Counted from the stretch's first letter, positions 1 through 9,164 are shown. The stretch: DNA of 64,000 bases from Cupriavidus basilensis (GCF_000832305.1 NZ_CP010537.1:3782001-3846000), one strand, 5' to 3'. Numbers and translations are program-made. The notes: a model not told the origin generated them from the sequence alone.

Positions 1-2
1 GC

Positions 3-173
3 AGACTGATGCGCTTCGCCTCGTCACAGAAGAATGTCGACAGAGTCGCCTTCTGGGGCGGGGTGATTGTAGGGATATACTTCGTGTTTGTTGTTGGAGC
101 GATGACCTTACGGCTCCCGCGCTTGGGGACGCGTGAACGTGCAGGCAAATTGGATACTTACGGAAGCTATTGA
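3..173 (+). CDS. C-terminal end of a membrane protein (partial)
   Basis: An open frame enters from the left edge and stops with TGA at 171-173, giving 56 residues. It contains one convincing membrane segment (about residues 16-36, AFWGGVIVGIYFVFVVGAMT) followed by a short basic, soluble tail. The start lies outside the window, so neither family nor function can be given. The hydrophobic pattern in a single frame is the only support; it could still be chance. Confidence 0.4.
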   Translation, partial: RLMRFASSQKNVDRVAFWGGVIVGIYFVFVVGAMTLRLPRLGTRERAGKLDTYGSY

Positions 174-297
174 TGCTGCGAAGGCTGACTGGTGCTCTGG
201 CTAAGACGGCCTTCGCAAATTGGAAGCAGCGCTATTCATGCTCGGCTACGACCTGAGCCGCGCCGACGAACGCAATCCGATGGCCGAGGCAGCATAG
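133..297 (+). pseudogene. possible small gene with an internal stop
   Basis: A GTG-initiated frame reads 23 residues (VNVQANWILTEAIDAAKADW and onward) to a TAA at 202-204. It continues in the same frame for about 30 protein-like residues (LRKLEAALFMLGYDLSRADE and onward) to TAG at 295-297. The composition on both sides of the stop resembles one small helical protein interrupted by a nonsense codon. It overlaps the end of the preceding frame. No family is recognised. Confidence 0.2.
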
Positions 298-910
298 TTA
301 TCCCCAGCGCCATTCCCCCAGGGGTGGCGCATACACGTCGCCACTGCAGATGGAACTCCACTGCGCACCGTTCCATCCGCCACGACCTGCCCCCGTCGAC
401 GCTCACGTCCCTGAGCTCGTTCGAGTCCGCTTTCGCACATCAAGTGCGTAGGCAGACTATAAGCCGCAACGGGGCACTATTAATCAACCATCCTCTCGTG
501 CTTCTAAGCGCCCTAGAAGCTATTCTGGGCTAACGGTCGTCCAACCATCCGAATCGGCACGACCCATCTTCTCGCCTGGCATCTGCTGCAGTTCGGCAAT
601 TTTCCCTACCCGCCCCAGGCAGGGCTCAAGATGGATGAAGAAGCCGCCCCGTAGCGCGAACCATCTAAGCATCTCGATTGCTCGACAGTAGCAACCCTGA
701 AGCTACACTAGAAATACTCCCTGCTATCCGCATCGGGGGCAACCAGTTTCACCGATTGAGCAGAGGCATTTCCGGAGCTTGCAGTCTTTCTCTTGGCTCT
801 GGAAGTGCCGGTGTCGGCCCCGGGCACCACTGGGTGAGTTAACGCGGATACATTCTCGTCATCATCTTGCGGTCATTCTACGGATAAGCCTATAGTCCGC
901 CTGATTCGCA
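298..910. other. region without a recognisable gene
   Basis: Short frames here have no protein-like composition, no ribosome-binding site and no family resemblance. Apart from the terminator at its right end I see nothing functional. Confidence 0.5.
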
Positions 911-950
911 CAAACAAAAAGCCCTTCTGTCACATCGAAGGGCTTTCTTG
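911..950 (-). terminator. Rho-independent terminator of the first H-NS gene
   Basis: A perfect 10-bp stem (918-927 with 937-946, AAAGCCCTTC/GAAGGGCTTT) with a 9-nt loop. Read on the minus strand it is followed by a T-rich run. It lies about 70 nt beyond the stop of the H-NS gene at 1016. It may also work weakly on the plus strand. Confidence 0.8.
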
Positions 951-1015
951 TTTCCAGACTTCTAAGTCAATGCGGCACGCCTGTACCAAGCAGCGGAAAA
1001 TGGCGCAGCCCCAAA

Positions 1016-1339
1016 TCACGCTTCTGGAATCAAAAACTTGTCGCGATTCTTGCCGAGCCAAGCCGGCGCACGGCCACGGCCAGTCCAAGTTGCACCCGTC
1101 TTGGGGTCTTGATACTTCGGCGGCAAGGATGACTTGGATTTTGCCGGACCCTTAGCTGCCGTTCCTGCAGCGGGACGGCCACGGCGTCGCTTTGGAGCAA
1201 TGTCTTCCGCGGTCAACTCGTACTGCGCCATCAGGGCTTGAATCTGTTCAATAACGCCAGCGACCTCTGTTGCACGCACTTCGAGGAGTTGCGCCTCAAT
1301 TTTTTCCTTTTCTGCCAGAAGTTGCTTGTATGTCGCCAT
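1016..1339 (-). CDS. H-NS family nucleoid-associated protein (copy 1)
   Basis: Small H-NS-type DNA-binding protein, about 107 residues. The N-terminal half is a charged oligomerisation helix (MATYKQLLAEKEKIEAQL). The linker is basic with the AT-hook-like RRRGRPAAG. The C-terminus holds the classic H-NS DNA-binding stretch (DPKTGATWTGRGRAPAWLG). The ATG at 1339 is chosen because homology to the paralogue at 16149-16472 begins there; the frame extends 11 residues further without similarity. H-NS proteins bind AT-rich, often horizontally acquired DNA and silence it, which suits a gene at the edge of an accessory region. A terminator follows. Confidence 0.93.
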   Translation of the reverse strand: MATYKQLLAEKEKIEAQLLEVRATEVAGVIEQIQALMAQYELTAEDIAPKRRRGRPAAGTAAKGPAKSKSSLPPKYQDPKTGATWTGRGRAPAWLGKNRDKFLIPEA

Positions 1340-1681
1340 TGTCTTTCTCCGTTTCAGTAGTAATTTCAGCATCGTACATTATTTCGGAGATTGCAACTCT
1401 CTACAACCGCATTTCGGCATCCGCACCAATCAATCTGTGCATCGCAGACGCCTTTATTTCCCTCGTTTACCGGTCGATACTTGTGGCGGTGCACGTGGCT
1501 TCCGTTGTACTGCAATATCCTTTGGTCGAGACCGGAGCACTTCGAACAATTCCGCATGCGCCGGTGCGGACCGCCGGATGAAGCGCTAGATGCGTCGTTC
1601 TGTCGGTAGTGAGTCGGTATCGCACTGATTACATTCTTCGCTTGGGTTGGCGGCCCGCTCGGACTAGTCGTAGACTGGGCC
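1340..1681. other. divergent intergenic region between hns and ligD
   Basis: Separates a minus-strand H-NS gene from plus-strand ligD and should hold both promoters. The left part is AT-rich compared with its surroundings. No further gene is supported. Confidence 0.5.
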
Positions 1682-4183
1682 ATGGCCGCTGACCGTATCC
1701 GCCCTCCGCTCTCCCAGTATGAGCAGAAGCGTGACTTCAATGTCACGCCCGAGCCTGCTTCTCAGATTTTTAGCCACCCGACGCCGGTCAAAGGCCTTTT
1801 CGTCATCCAAAAGCACTGGGCTGGCCGTCTCCACTATGACTTTCGCCTGGAGCTCGATGGAGTCTTACTGAGTTGGGCTGTTCCCAAGGGTCCAAGCTTC
1901 GACCCGCAGCAAAAACGGATGGCCATCCACGTCGAAGACCATCCCCTCGACTACGCAAACTTTGAGGGCTCCATTCCGCCAAAACAGTATGGCGCAGGCG
2001 TGGTTCTCGTGTGGGACCGTGGAACCTGGGAGCCGGTAGGCGACCCGCACGTGGGAATGAACAACGGAAAACTCATTTTCCAACTCCACGGGGAAAAACT
2101 CGCCGGCCTGTGGGAGTTCGTGCGCATCTCCAAGCCTGAAGACAAGCAAGACTCGTGGATGCTATTCAAGAAGCCCGATGAGTGGGCACAACCGCTCGCC
2201 GAGTATGACGTCGTCAAAGCGCTGCCTGACAGCGTCATCGACAGACCGCTAGGACTGGTCGAGCAGCGCGAGCCGAAAACCTCTTTTGCGAATCCGCCCG
2301 CCGCGGTATCAAAAATCGACTTGTCGCTTGCTGTCAAAGCCGACCTGCCCGCGAAGCTAGAGCCACAGCTAGCCACCTTAGCAACCTCACTGCCGAAAGG
2401 CGATGACTGGATAGTCGAGATGAAGTTCGACGGCTATCGCATGATGGCGCGCATCGACAAGGGACGAGTCCGCTTGTTCACGAGAGGCGGCCATGACTGG
2501 ACCAATAAACTGAAGAGTCTCGCTGCCGGAGTAGAGAAAGTGGGCATCACAAGCGCTTGGCTCGATGGAGAGCTCGTGGTCCTCAAGGACGGACTCCCTG
2601 ACTTCAATGCTTTGCAGAACGCTATTGACGGCGCTCGCAATGAGAACATCGTCTACTTCCTCTTCGATATCCCTTATTGGAACGGCCAAGACCTCCGAAA
2701 GGTGCCCCTGACCGCCCGGCAAGCGCTCCTGGAGCATCTCATCGGAGAGCCCACCGAGCGGATTCGAATCAGCCAGCATTTCGACGCGCCGCCGGCGCAG
2801 GTTTTCAAGGCCGCAAGCGAATTGGGGCTAGAGGGCTTGATGTTCAAGCGGCAAGACGCACCGTACGTGTCGACACGTACGCAAACGTGGCTAAAGGCGA
2901 AATGCACACTCCGCCAAGAATTCGTCATCTGTGGTTTCCTCGACCGGAGTGCTGCGCCCCAGGAAGTCGGTAGCCTATTGCTCGGCTACCACGTGGACGG
3001 CAAGCTCCGCTATGCCGGCAACGTCGGCACAGGTTGGGATGCCAAGACCGGCCGAGACCTGTGGACCCGCTTGACCGCACTTGCAGCTCCTTCCGCGCCG
3101 TTTGACGCTGAATCAGTCAAACCGGGGCGCTGGTCCAAGCGCAGTGCGGGTAGCGAGCATTGGGTCCGGCCATTGCTGGTCGCAGAGGTTGCCTTCGCCG
3201 AGTGGACGCCTGAGGGTCATGTGCGACAAGCCTCGTTCAAAGGTTTGCGCACCGACAAGCCGACAAGCCAAATCATCCGGGAGGTCAAGACCACCGCTGC
3301 AGTGCCCGTGCCAAGCTCGGTCAAGGTGACCCATTCTGAGCGGGTCATCGACCCGACGACCGGTCTCACAAAGCTCGACCTAGTTCGCTACTACGAGAGT
3401 GTTGCGGAGTGGATGCTACCTCACCTGAAGGACCGCCCACTCTCGATGCTGCGCGCGCCCAATGGCATCACCGAAGAACAGTTTTTTCAGAAACACCCAG
3501 AGAGCAAGATGCCGTGGCTCAAAGAGCACGACCCCGCCTTGTGGCCGGGTCACGCTGCCTTGCTCACCGTCGGCAGCCTGGACGCGCTTGTATCCGCTGC
3601 TCAGATGAATGTTGTGGAGTTCCATACCTGGAACTCTGTGGTCAAGCGCCTCAACAAGCCTGACAGGGTCATCTTCGACCTGGACCCTGGTGAAGACCTG
3701 AAGTGGCCGTACATGCAGGAAGCGGCACTCCTTGTCCGCACACTACTGACCGAACTTGGGCTCAAAGCCTGGCTGAAGACCAGCGGCGGGAAAGGCTTGC
3801 ACGTGGTGGTGCCGCTGTTGCCAAGGCTTGACTACGATGCCGTGAAGGGATTCTCCCAGGCGTTTGTACAACACATTGCCAGAACCATCCCCCAAAGGTT
3901 TTCTGCAACGTCTGGGCCCGCGAATCGTAAGGGGAAGGTCTTCGTCGATTACCTGCGCAACGGGATGGGCCAGACGACCGTGGCAGCATTCTCTGCCCGG
4001 GCCCGCCCTGGCTTGGGGGTGTCCATGCCAGTGACGTGGGAGCAGCTTATGTCGCTGAAAAGTGGCGCGCAATGGACTGTCGCGACAGCGCGCGACTACC
4101 TTAGCTTCCAAACCGCGGACCCATGGCGTGACTATTGGTCGACGCGGCAGTCATTGACGACAGCACTTAAGCGGCTAAGCTGA
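1682..4183 (+). CDS. ligD: ATP-dependent DNA ligase D (PE-ligase-polymerase)
   Basis: Multidomain enzyme of bacterial non-homologous end joining, 833 residues. The order is that of Pseudomonas LigD: a 3'-phosphoesterase domain (about residues 20-180, with HYDFRLELDG and the ED-HPLDYANFEG stretch), the ATP-dependent ligase domain (KFDGYR near residue 248, where Lys is the adenylated residue), and a C-terminal primase-polymerase domain (FDLDPGED near 666 with the catalytic acids, TSGGKGLH near 700). It processes 3' ends, fills gaps and seals breaks held by Ku. ku follows 63 nt downstream on the same strand. All three catalytic signatures are present, so the enzyme looks intact. Confidence 0.97.
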   Translation: MAADRIRPPLSQYEQKRDFNVTPEPASQIFSHPTPVKGLFVIQKHWAGRLHYDFRLELDGVLLSWAVPKGPSFDPQQKRMAIHVEDHPLDYANFEGSIPPKQYGAGVVLVWDRGTWEPVGDPHVGMNNGKLIFQLHGEKLAGLWEFVRISKPEDKQDSWMLFKKPDEWAQPLAEYDVVKALPDSVIDRPLGLVEQREPKTSFANPPAAVSKIDLSLAVKADLPAKLEPQLATLATSLPKGDDWIVEMKFDGYRMMARIDKGRVRLFTRGGHDWTNKLKSLAAGVEKVGITSAWLDGELVVLKDGLPDFNALQNAIDGARNENIVYFLFDIPYWNGQDLRKVPLTARQALLEHLIGEPTERIRISQHFDAPPAQVFKAASELGLEGLMFKRQDAPYVSTRTQTWLKAKCTLRQEFVICGFLDRSAAPQEVGSLLLGYHVDGKLRYAGNVGTGWDAKTGRDLWTRLTALAAPSAPFDAESVKPGRWSKRSAGSEHWVRPLLVAEVAFAEWTPEGHVRQASFKGLRTDKPTSQIIREVKTTAAVPVPSSVKVTHSERVIDPTTGLTKLDLVRYYESVAEWMLPHLKDRPLSMLRAPNGITEEQFFQKHPESKMPWLKEHDPALWPGHAALLTVGSLDALVSAAQMNVVEFHTWNSVVKRLNKPDRVIFDLDPGEDLKWPYMQEAALLVRTLLTELGLKAWLKTSGGKGLHVVVPLLPRLDYDAVKGFSQAFVQHIARTIPQRFSATSGPANRKGKVFVDYLRNGMGQTTVAAFSARARPGLGVSMPVTWEQLMSLKSGAQWTVATARDYLSFQTADPWRDYWSTRQSLTTALKRLS

Positions 4184-4246
4184 CCTTAGCGCGCGTGCGT
4201 TTGCCTCAGTTGCTCGGTGCAACAGTGTCGAGGCGTGGAGGATAGT

Positions 4247-5161
4247 ATGCCGGCCCATTCCATCGCATCGTTGTCCCTTTCCTTCGGCTTGGTTTCCATA
4301 CCGGTCAAGCTATACACCGCCACGGAGAGTCAGAGCGCCGTCAAGTTCAACTACATGTGCAAGGACGGCTCCCGCGCCAAGCAACAGTACGTTTCAGAGA
4401 AGACAGGTCAGGTGGTTGAGCGTGCTGACCTGCAGAAGGGCTACGAGTTTGATAAGGACCGCTATGTCCTATTCTCGCCGGAGGAGCTAAAGGCGTTGGA
4501 GGAAAGCGCAAACCATGTCGTCGAAATCGTGGCGTTCATCCCAGAGAAGACTGTCGACCCACTGTACTATGACAAGGCGTACTTCGTCGCACCCGACAAG
4601 CGGGGCAGCAAGCCCTACAACTTGCTGAAGGACGCCATGCTGAAGAGCGGCCGCTGCGCGCTGGCAAAGTGGGCATCGAAAGGGAAGACGCATATGGTGC
4701 AGATTCGCCCGGCAGAGGATGGCTTGGTGTTCCAGCAGTTGCTGTTCGCTGATGAAGTCCGGTCAATGAAAGAACTGCACATCGAACAGGTCGACGTTTC
4801 CGACGCCGAGTTAAAGCTTGCGCTGCAAATTATTGACCAGGCCGCAGAGGATAGCTACGAGCCCACGCAATACGAGGACGAAGAGAAGAAGCGCATCCTT
4901 CAGGCCATCGACGCGAAGATTGCAGGCAAACAGATTGTCTCGCCCGAGCAAGTCGAGGTGTCGGCCAGCGGCCAAGTTATTGACCTTATGGAAGCGCTGC
5001 GAGCAAGCTTGGCTAAGGGTGGCAGAAAAGCCAAGCCGCCAGCGGCCACGGCCAAAGCGCCTGTCGAGGAAGTCGCGGACCTCGTAACGAAGGAGCGCAA
5101 GAGCGTGAAACGCGCTGAGAAGGTCGCTGAAGCACCCTCGCGAGTACGAGCTCGGAAGTGA
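4247..5161 (+). CDS. ku: Ku homodimeric DNA end-binding protein
   Basis: Bacterial Ku, 304 residues, which threads onto DNA double-strand ends and recruits LigD. The start is placed at the ATG at 4247 because MPAHSIASLSLSFGLVSIPV matches the conserved Ku N-terminus and GGAGG lies just upstream; the frame reads ten residues further without similarity. The Ku core is followed by a lysine/arginine-rich C-terminal tail typical of bacterial Ku (last 45 residues or so), thought to bind DNA. The stop overlaps the GTG start of the next gene (GTGA), suggesting translational coupling. Length and motifs are normal. Confidence 0.96.
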   Translation: MPAHSIASLSLSFGLVSIPVKLYTATESQSAVKFNYMCKDGSRAKQQYVSEKTGQVVERADLQKGYEFDKDRYVLFSPEELKALEESANHVVEIVAFIPEKTVDPLYYDKAYFVAPDKRGSKPYNLLKDAMLKSGRCALAKWASKGKTHMVQIRPAEDGLVFQQLLFADEVRSMKELHIEQVDVSDAELKLALQIIDQAAEDSYEPTQYEDEEKKRILQAIDAKIAGKQIVSPEQVEVSASGQVIDLMEALRASLAKGGRKAKPPAATAKAPVEEVADLVTKERKSVKRAEKVAEAPSRVRARK

Positions 5162-5994
5162 CGGCCCCCAACTCGGACCATCACTACTCTCTGCGCAGCC
5201 TACAGTCTTTGCTCGGCGTGCCCCGTAGAGTGGTGACTGGCCTGATGGAGGCCGGCTTCGTGAACCCAAGCCGTGGCCCCCGGAACGAACTCCGCTTCAC
5301 GTTTCAAGATGTGGTGCTGCTGCGCACAGCTTATCAACTGCAAGCGGCGAACATTTCTTCGCGCAAGATTGTTCGTGCCTTAGCCAGTTTGAGAGCAAAG
5401 CTGCCGGAAGAATTGCCGCTGACAGGACTCCGCATTTCAGCCGTTGGCAACACGATTACCGTACGGTCTGGTCCTGACCAGTGGGAAGCCGATTCCGGGC
5501 AATTGTTGCTTGACTTCGAGGTGGCCCCGCTTCGGGGTGCTGTGACGTTTCTTGACAGCGCGCCTGGAAGTACGGCGAGTCGGGAGCAGGGAGGAGAATG
5601 GTTTGCACTGGCCGAGCAGTTGGCCGTTTCCGACCCACAAGGCTCAGAACATGCCTATCGGAAAGCCATGGAGTTGTCGACCGTGCCACACTACGAGGCC
5701 TACACAAATTTGGGTGTCCTGCTGGTGGAGAGCGGCCGATGTGTGGAGGCGCTGACCATGTTCGACAGAGCCTTGGAACACTTTCCGGCTGATAGCCTAC
5801 TCCACTTCAACCGCGCCGTCGTAATGGAGGAACTCACTCGCGACGAGGATGCTGCAAGCAGCTACAGAAAATGCTTGGAGCTGGAACCAGACTACGCAGA
5901 CGCCCACTTCAACCTGGCCCGATTGAGTGAATTGCGCGGCGACAAACAAATTGCTTTGCGACACTACAACGCGTACCGCCGACTCTGCCCGTAG
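5158..5994 (+). CDS. MerR-like HTH protein with C-terminal TPR repeats
   Basis: 278 residues, GTG start inside the ku stop codon. The first 75 residues look like a MerR-type winged helix (SLQSLLGVPRRVVTGLMEAG, then a FQDVVLLRTA helix). The C-terminal half carries at least three TPR units (HYEAYTNLGVLLVESGRCVE; LLHFNRAVVMEELTRDEDAA; ADAHFNLARLSELRGDKQIA). TPRs mediate protein contacts, so it may be a regulator or adaptor tied to the end-joining genes. The tight coupling to ku is seen; a role in NHEJ is inference. HTH-TPR fusions of this sort are not part of the standard LigD/Ku set. Confidence 0.8.
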   Translation: MTAPNSDHHYSLRSLQSLLGVPRRVVTGLMEAGFVNPSRGPRNELRFTFQDVVLLRTAYQLQAANISSRKIVRALASLRAKLPEELPLTGLRISAVGNTITVRSGPDQWEADSGQLLLDFEVAPLRGAVTFLDSAPGSTASREQGGEWFALAEQLAVSDPQGSEHAYRKAMELSTVPHYEAYTNLGVLLVESGRCVEALTMFDRALEHFPADSLLHFNRAVVMEELTRDEDAASSYRKCLELEPDYADAHFNLARLSELRGDKQIALRHYNAYRRLCP

Positions 5995-5997
5995 TTG

Positions 5998-6735
5998 ATG
6001 GATATGAGCACCATGTATGCCCTGAGACCTTTCGCAATTGACACCGGTGCCGAAGTATTGGCCGCCGACCGGCTTGAGGTGGATGGCCGCGCCAGTTGCC
6101 TCCTGCTGCATGGCGGCGCAGCTATGAGCGAACGGTCCCACTGGCTTGTGCTCCGGCAGAATCTCGCGAGCCATGGGATTGGGACGGTTGCCGTGGATTT
6201 CTCCGGGCACGGAGAAAGCTCGGCACGAACACCCAACTCCCTGAGTAAGCGCTACGACGAAGCAATTGCAGCTTTGCAGTACCTTGATGAAGCCGACTCG
6301 CGCGCTGTTATCGGCATCAGCATGAGCGGCGAAATCGCAGTACGCCTTGCCGCTGACCCTAACAATCGCATCAGGCGACTGGTCACATTGGTCGGCGCCG
6401 CCTACGATTCGGCCGCATTCGAGGCTCCCTTCGGCCCAGCCTTCACCAAGATACTCCGCACGCCGCAAAGCTGGCTGCGCTCGGTTGCCTTCGAACAGAT
6501 AGCGTCCTTTCCTGGCCGCTTAACCGTGGTCCGCACAACCGAGGACACTATCGTTCCGGCCACCATCGGTGAGCTGCTCATTGCGAACGCCTGATGTGCC
6601 GAGCATGCGGAAATTGTAGACATCCCCAATACGGACCACGCTCTCGGCATGCCCTTGCAAGCACAGCCGGGGCTAGTCGACCGCCTCGGAAACGTCATCT
6701 CTCGCGCCATCCTTGCCGGACAGCGGGGCAAATGA
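5998..6735 (+). pseudogene. alpha/beta hydrolase interrupted by an in-frame TGA
   Basis: The frame from ATG 5998 encodes an alpha/beta hydrolase: an oxyanion-hole region LLLHGGAAMS, a VDFSGHGES strand-turn, a nucleophile elbow GISMSGE, and an acidic-residue region ending VVRTTEDTIVP. It stops at TGA 6592-6594, but the same frame continues directly with IVDIPNTDHALGMPLQ, which supplies the expected catalytic His, and ends at TGA 6733-6735. A single nonsense change therefore separates the histidine from the rest. The 198-residue product would lack the triad His and is probably inactive. It sits directly downstream of the HTH-TPR gene on the same strand. Confidence 0.75.
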
Positions 6736-6839
6736 CTACTGTGGCTTGGCGCCACGCGCAGGCCGATGTCGCTTTGTCGGATGACGAGACTGAATGGCTA
6801 AAGCTGCGGTTGCAACGAAAGCGCGAAACTCCGCCTTAG
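6732..6839 (+). CDS. 35-residue peptide coupled to the hydrolase frame
   Basis: ATG at 6732 overlaps the distal stop of the hydrolase frame (ATGA). It encodes a charged peptide (MTTVAWRHAQADVALSDDET and onward) ending at TAG 6837-6839. The overlap and the charged composition favour a real last cistron of the ligD-ku operon, but it is short and matches no family. It converges with the lipoprotein gene that ends at 6836. Confidence 0.3.
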   Translation: MTTVAWRHAQADVALSDDETEWLKLRLQRKRETPP

Positions 6840-6991
6840 TCGTCGTCTTCCCCGTGGTGTCCATGGTGCCGGTGGCCCCAGTACCCGTACGGACCATAAT
6901 ATCCACCATAGTACCCACCATCGTACGGCACCACGACGCAACCGCCGAGCAGCGTAGACACGGCAATCAGCAATGCGAGAAAGGCTTTCAT
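6836..6991 (-). CDS. small Gly/Tyr/His-rich lipoprotein
   Basis: 51 residues. A signal peptide ends in a lipobox (STLLGGC), so the protein should be lipid-anchored. The mature part is made of Gly-Tyr runs followed by a His-rich, acidic tail. The start at 6991 is preferred over the longer frame because the signal sequence begins there and a GGGAAA stretch lies upstream. Such His/acidic tails could bind metal, but that is inference. No named family. Confidence 0.65.
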   Translation of the reverse strand: MKAFLALLIAVSTLLGGCVVVPYDGGYYGGYYGPYGYWGHRHHGHHGEDDD

Positions 6992-7137
6992 GGCGTTTCC
7001 CTCATCTTGAACAAGTGCGGAGAGGCCAAGCTGGCCTCCCAGCCAACTGGCACTCTCCACAAAGCCCCTGCACTCGAGCATCGTTGCTATGGCCTTCGCC
7101 TTCGCAACCGACCTCCTGTTCGCTCGATGGGAGCAGC

Positions 7138-7575
7138 TTACTGCTTCTTCGTCTTGTCTACATTGGCACCGGCTGCGTCCTTCGCAGCACCGGCCTGTGC
7201 CTCCGGCTTCGCGACATCCACCTTGGCCTTCGCCTTGTCGGCACCATCAACCTTCGCCATGCCAGTGTCCCCCTTGGCGGCCTTCGTCTTGCTCGCCTTG
7301 TGATGGGTGCCCTTGGCGGACTTGGTGGCGTCAGCTTTAGCGTCAGCCTCCTCCTTGCTGGCGTTGGCTTGAGCCTTTGCTTCATCGCCCTGCGCGCTGA
7401 CATTCTTCTTGTCCTTGTCGGCTTTTGCCTGCGTGGCGCTCTTTTCCTTGACGACCTTTACCTGGTCTTTCGTCGCCCCTGATTGCGGCTGAGTCGCGGA
7501 AGCTGGCACACCAGTCTGCGCGAAAACGGTACCGACGAGGGCTGCAGAGGCGAGAGCAGCGAACAGCTTCTTCAT
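7138..7575 (-). CDS. exported Ala/Lys-rich low-complexity protein
   Basis: 145 residues from ATG 7575. A clear signal peptide (MKKLFAALASAALVGTVFAQ, cleavage after AFAQ-like) leads a strongly charged, alanine- and lysine-rich mature chain with repeated KA(D/K)-type units and no predicted globular core. It resembles the histone-H1-like or disordered periplasmic proteins common in Burkholderiales. Upstream residues of the longer frame are not protein-like. Function unknown; probably periplasmic and disordered. Confidence 0.7.
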   Translation of the reverse strand: MKKLFAALASAALVGTVFAQTGVPASATQPQSGATKDQVKVVKEKSATQAKADKDKKNVSAQGDEAKAQANASKEEADAKADATKSAKGTHHKASKTKAAKGDTGMAKVDGADKAKAKVDVAKPEAQAGAAKDAAGANVDKTKKQ

Positions 7576-7920
7576 GACGTGAACTCCTGAGGAATCTTTA
7601 GCAGCTCGGCAATGCGCCGTGCTTACCACCAGAAACGGGACTGTCCCGAGCCGAGTTGACTCAGAACTCGTGACAATCCGTAAGTTCTGAAACAGGCAAG
7701 CTTAAGACGCGAGCACGGCCCGATGCGCCTCCACCCCCAACACGGGTCTTCGTCCTTTCGGCGCAGAAGATGCTCGCGTGTGTTGCAGCCTCAAAAGGCT
7801 GGCTGGAAACCTAGCGCCTCGACGTCGTGTTACAGAAAGTCACCGCTGTGCGAATCCGCTAATACACTGTCGAGCCATGCTGACCTAGAGTCTCTGCAAG
7901 AGAAAAAGGAGGAGAAAATC

Positions 7921-8067
7921 ATGCGAAAGGCCGCAGCGCTCTTGCTTCTGGTCGGCGTTACCGCGCTTGGCTCCAACATGGCTGAGGCGCGGGTGGACGT
8001 CGGTATTGGTATTGGCATCCCGTTGCCAGCGGTTGTCGCCCCGCCCCCGGTCTTAGCGCTAGGCTGA
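7921..8067 (+). CDS. short exported peptide, probably truncated
   Basis: 48 residues with a strong AAAAGGAGG ribosome-binding site. A signal peptide (MRKAAALLLLVGVTALGSNM) ends near AEA. The mature part (RVDVGIGIGIPLPAVVAPPP and a few more residues) looks like the beginning of the Gly/Pro-rich exported proteins of Cupriavidus/Ralstonia that normally continue with PPVYY-type repeats. It stops abruptly, so it may be the remnant of a longer gene. Confidence 0.55.
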   Translation: MRKAAALLLLVGVTALGSNMAEARVDVGIGIGIPLPAVVAPPPVLALG

Positions 8068-8127
8068 TGGGTAACATTCGGAACGCCGAGACTTCCATCA
8101 TCAATCATTCGATTCAAAGGTAACGCT

Positions 8128-8559
8128 ATGAGGCCGCGCCGTGCGACCAAGGCAGACCTTCGTGATGTGGAAGCATTGCTTCGGTCGTGCTCGCTGTCCG
8201 TTGGCGGAATACATAGCGAAGCGGTGCAATTTCATGTCAGCCGGGACAAGATTGGCCTCCTCGGCTGTGCCGGTATCGAGGTGTTCGGTGACAGGGTTGG
8301 CCTGTTGCGAGGAGTCGCTGTCGCCCAGCGCGCGAGACGGGCAGGGCTGGCTGCCTTGCTAGTGTCCGCACTGGTCGCCGATGTCCGCTTGCGTGGCATC
8401 GCTACCCTGGTCGTCGGAACTGAAACTGCCGCCGGCTATTTCTCCCGCCTTGGTTTCACGCCTGCCGACCTTGCTGCCATCCCTCTTGAATTACTGGCTT
8501 CCCGTGAATTCGCTAATGCCAGTATCAGTGAAACGCCTCTATTGAAGGCTGAGCTCTAG
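8128..8559 (+). CDS. GNAT acetyltransferase, ArsN2-like
   Basis: 143 residues. The GNAT fold is shown by the RRATKADLRDVEALLRSC beginning and the acetyl-CoA motif A (LLRGVAVAQRARRAGLAALL), followed by AAGYFSRLGF, the usual last helix/strand. The short size and the GYFSRLGF ending resemble ArsN2-type acetyltransferases found in arsenic loci, but no ars gene is nearby, so the substrate is unknown. A second, diverged member of the same type is at 15482-15928. Confidence 0.75.
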   Translation: MRPRRATKADLRDVEALLRSCSLSVGGIHSEAVQFHVSRDKIGLLGCAGIEVFGDRVGLLRGVAVAQRARRAGLAALLVSALVADVRLRGIATLVVGTETAAGYFSRLGFTPADLAAIPLELLASREFANASISETPLLKAEL

Positions 8560-8695
8560 CTACACAGCACGGTGAACTATCTCGCTGCAGCACTACCGAG
8601 CCGCCCAGAGCCACGACCGACACATGCCGAGTCGTAACCGCTCACGGTTTGCATTGAAGTAGCCCTTACGGCGCGTGATGAGGAGGGATAGAGTC

Positions 8696-8944
8696 GTGCC
8701 AAAATCAATTGACGGCAGGCTTGGACTGACTGCAGACAACGTCAACGAGGAACCCGAAGCCAACGGCCGGATTGAAGAACTACCCGTTCTCAAGGCTCGC
8801 GCCATTCTCTATATTTCGCGCAGACATCTCGACAACATCGTCGGATGCGCTGCACGTGGCAGGTTCTATCTGAAAAGCGAAGGCGGTTTCCAGATTTCGC
8901 TAACCACCGCTCTCGCCTACCGAAAAGCAAATTCCAGAGGATAA
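8696..8944 (+). CDS. small protein, weakly HTH/excisionase-like
   Basis: 82 residues from GTG 8696, chosen because AGGAGGG lies 8 nt upstream. The second half (LKARAILYISRRHLDNIVGC and the following ALAYRKAN ending) recalls the HTH-17/antitoxin layout in which a helix-turn-helix is followed by a short wing and a final LAYK-like helix. The resemblance is weak and no toxin partner is adjacent. The gene stands alone. Confidence 0.4.
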   Translation: MPKSIDGRLGLTADNVNEEPEANGRIEELPVLKARAILYISRRHLDNIVGCAARGRFYLKSEGGFQISLTTALAYRKANSRG

Positions 8945-9164
8945 AAGCGGCGGCGTTCAATCTCACGGAAGCCACCTGACGAAACGCGCCGCCGGAAAGA
9001 TGGCGCAGGGACCCTTCGGCATTCTGGATTCGACCCATCTGATTTCTCAGGCCAGTCGCGGCTCATTGCCTTCGCCGGCCCTTGGCGTAGACTTCCCCGT
9101 TCGCCGACCGCTCTGTTGAGGCGTTACCAGCGCACTCGAACCTCTGTTGGCGAGCTAACGGCCC

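Noticed and set aside
246..533. overlapping frames on both strands near the left end
   Set aside because: Arg/Ser-rich composition and no start signals; typical chance frames.
6592..6594. selenocysteine or programmed readthrough at the in-frame TGA
   Set aside because: No selenocysteine insertion hairpin or Cys-for-Sec position is apparent; a nonsense mutation is simpler.
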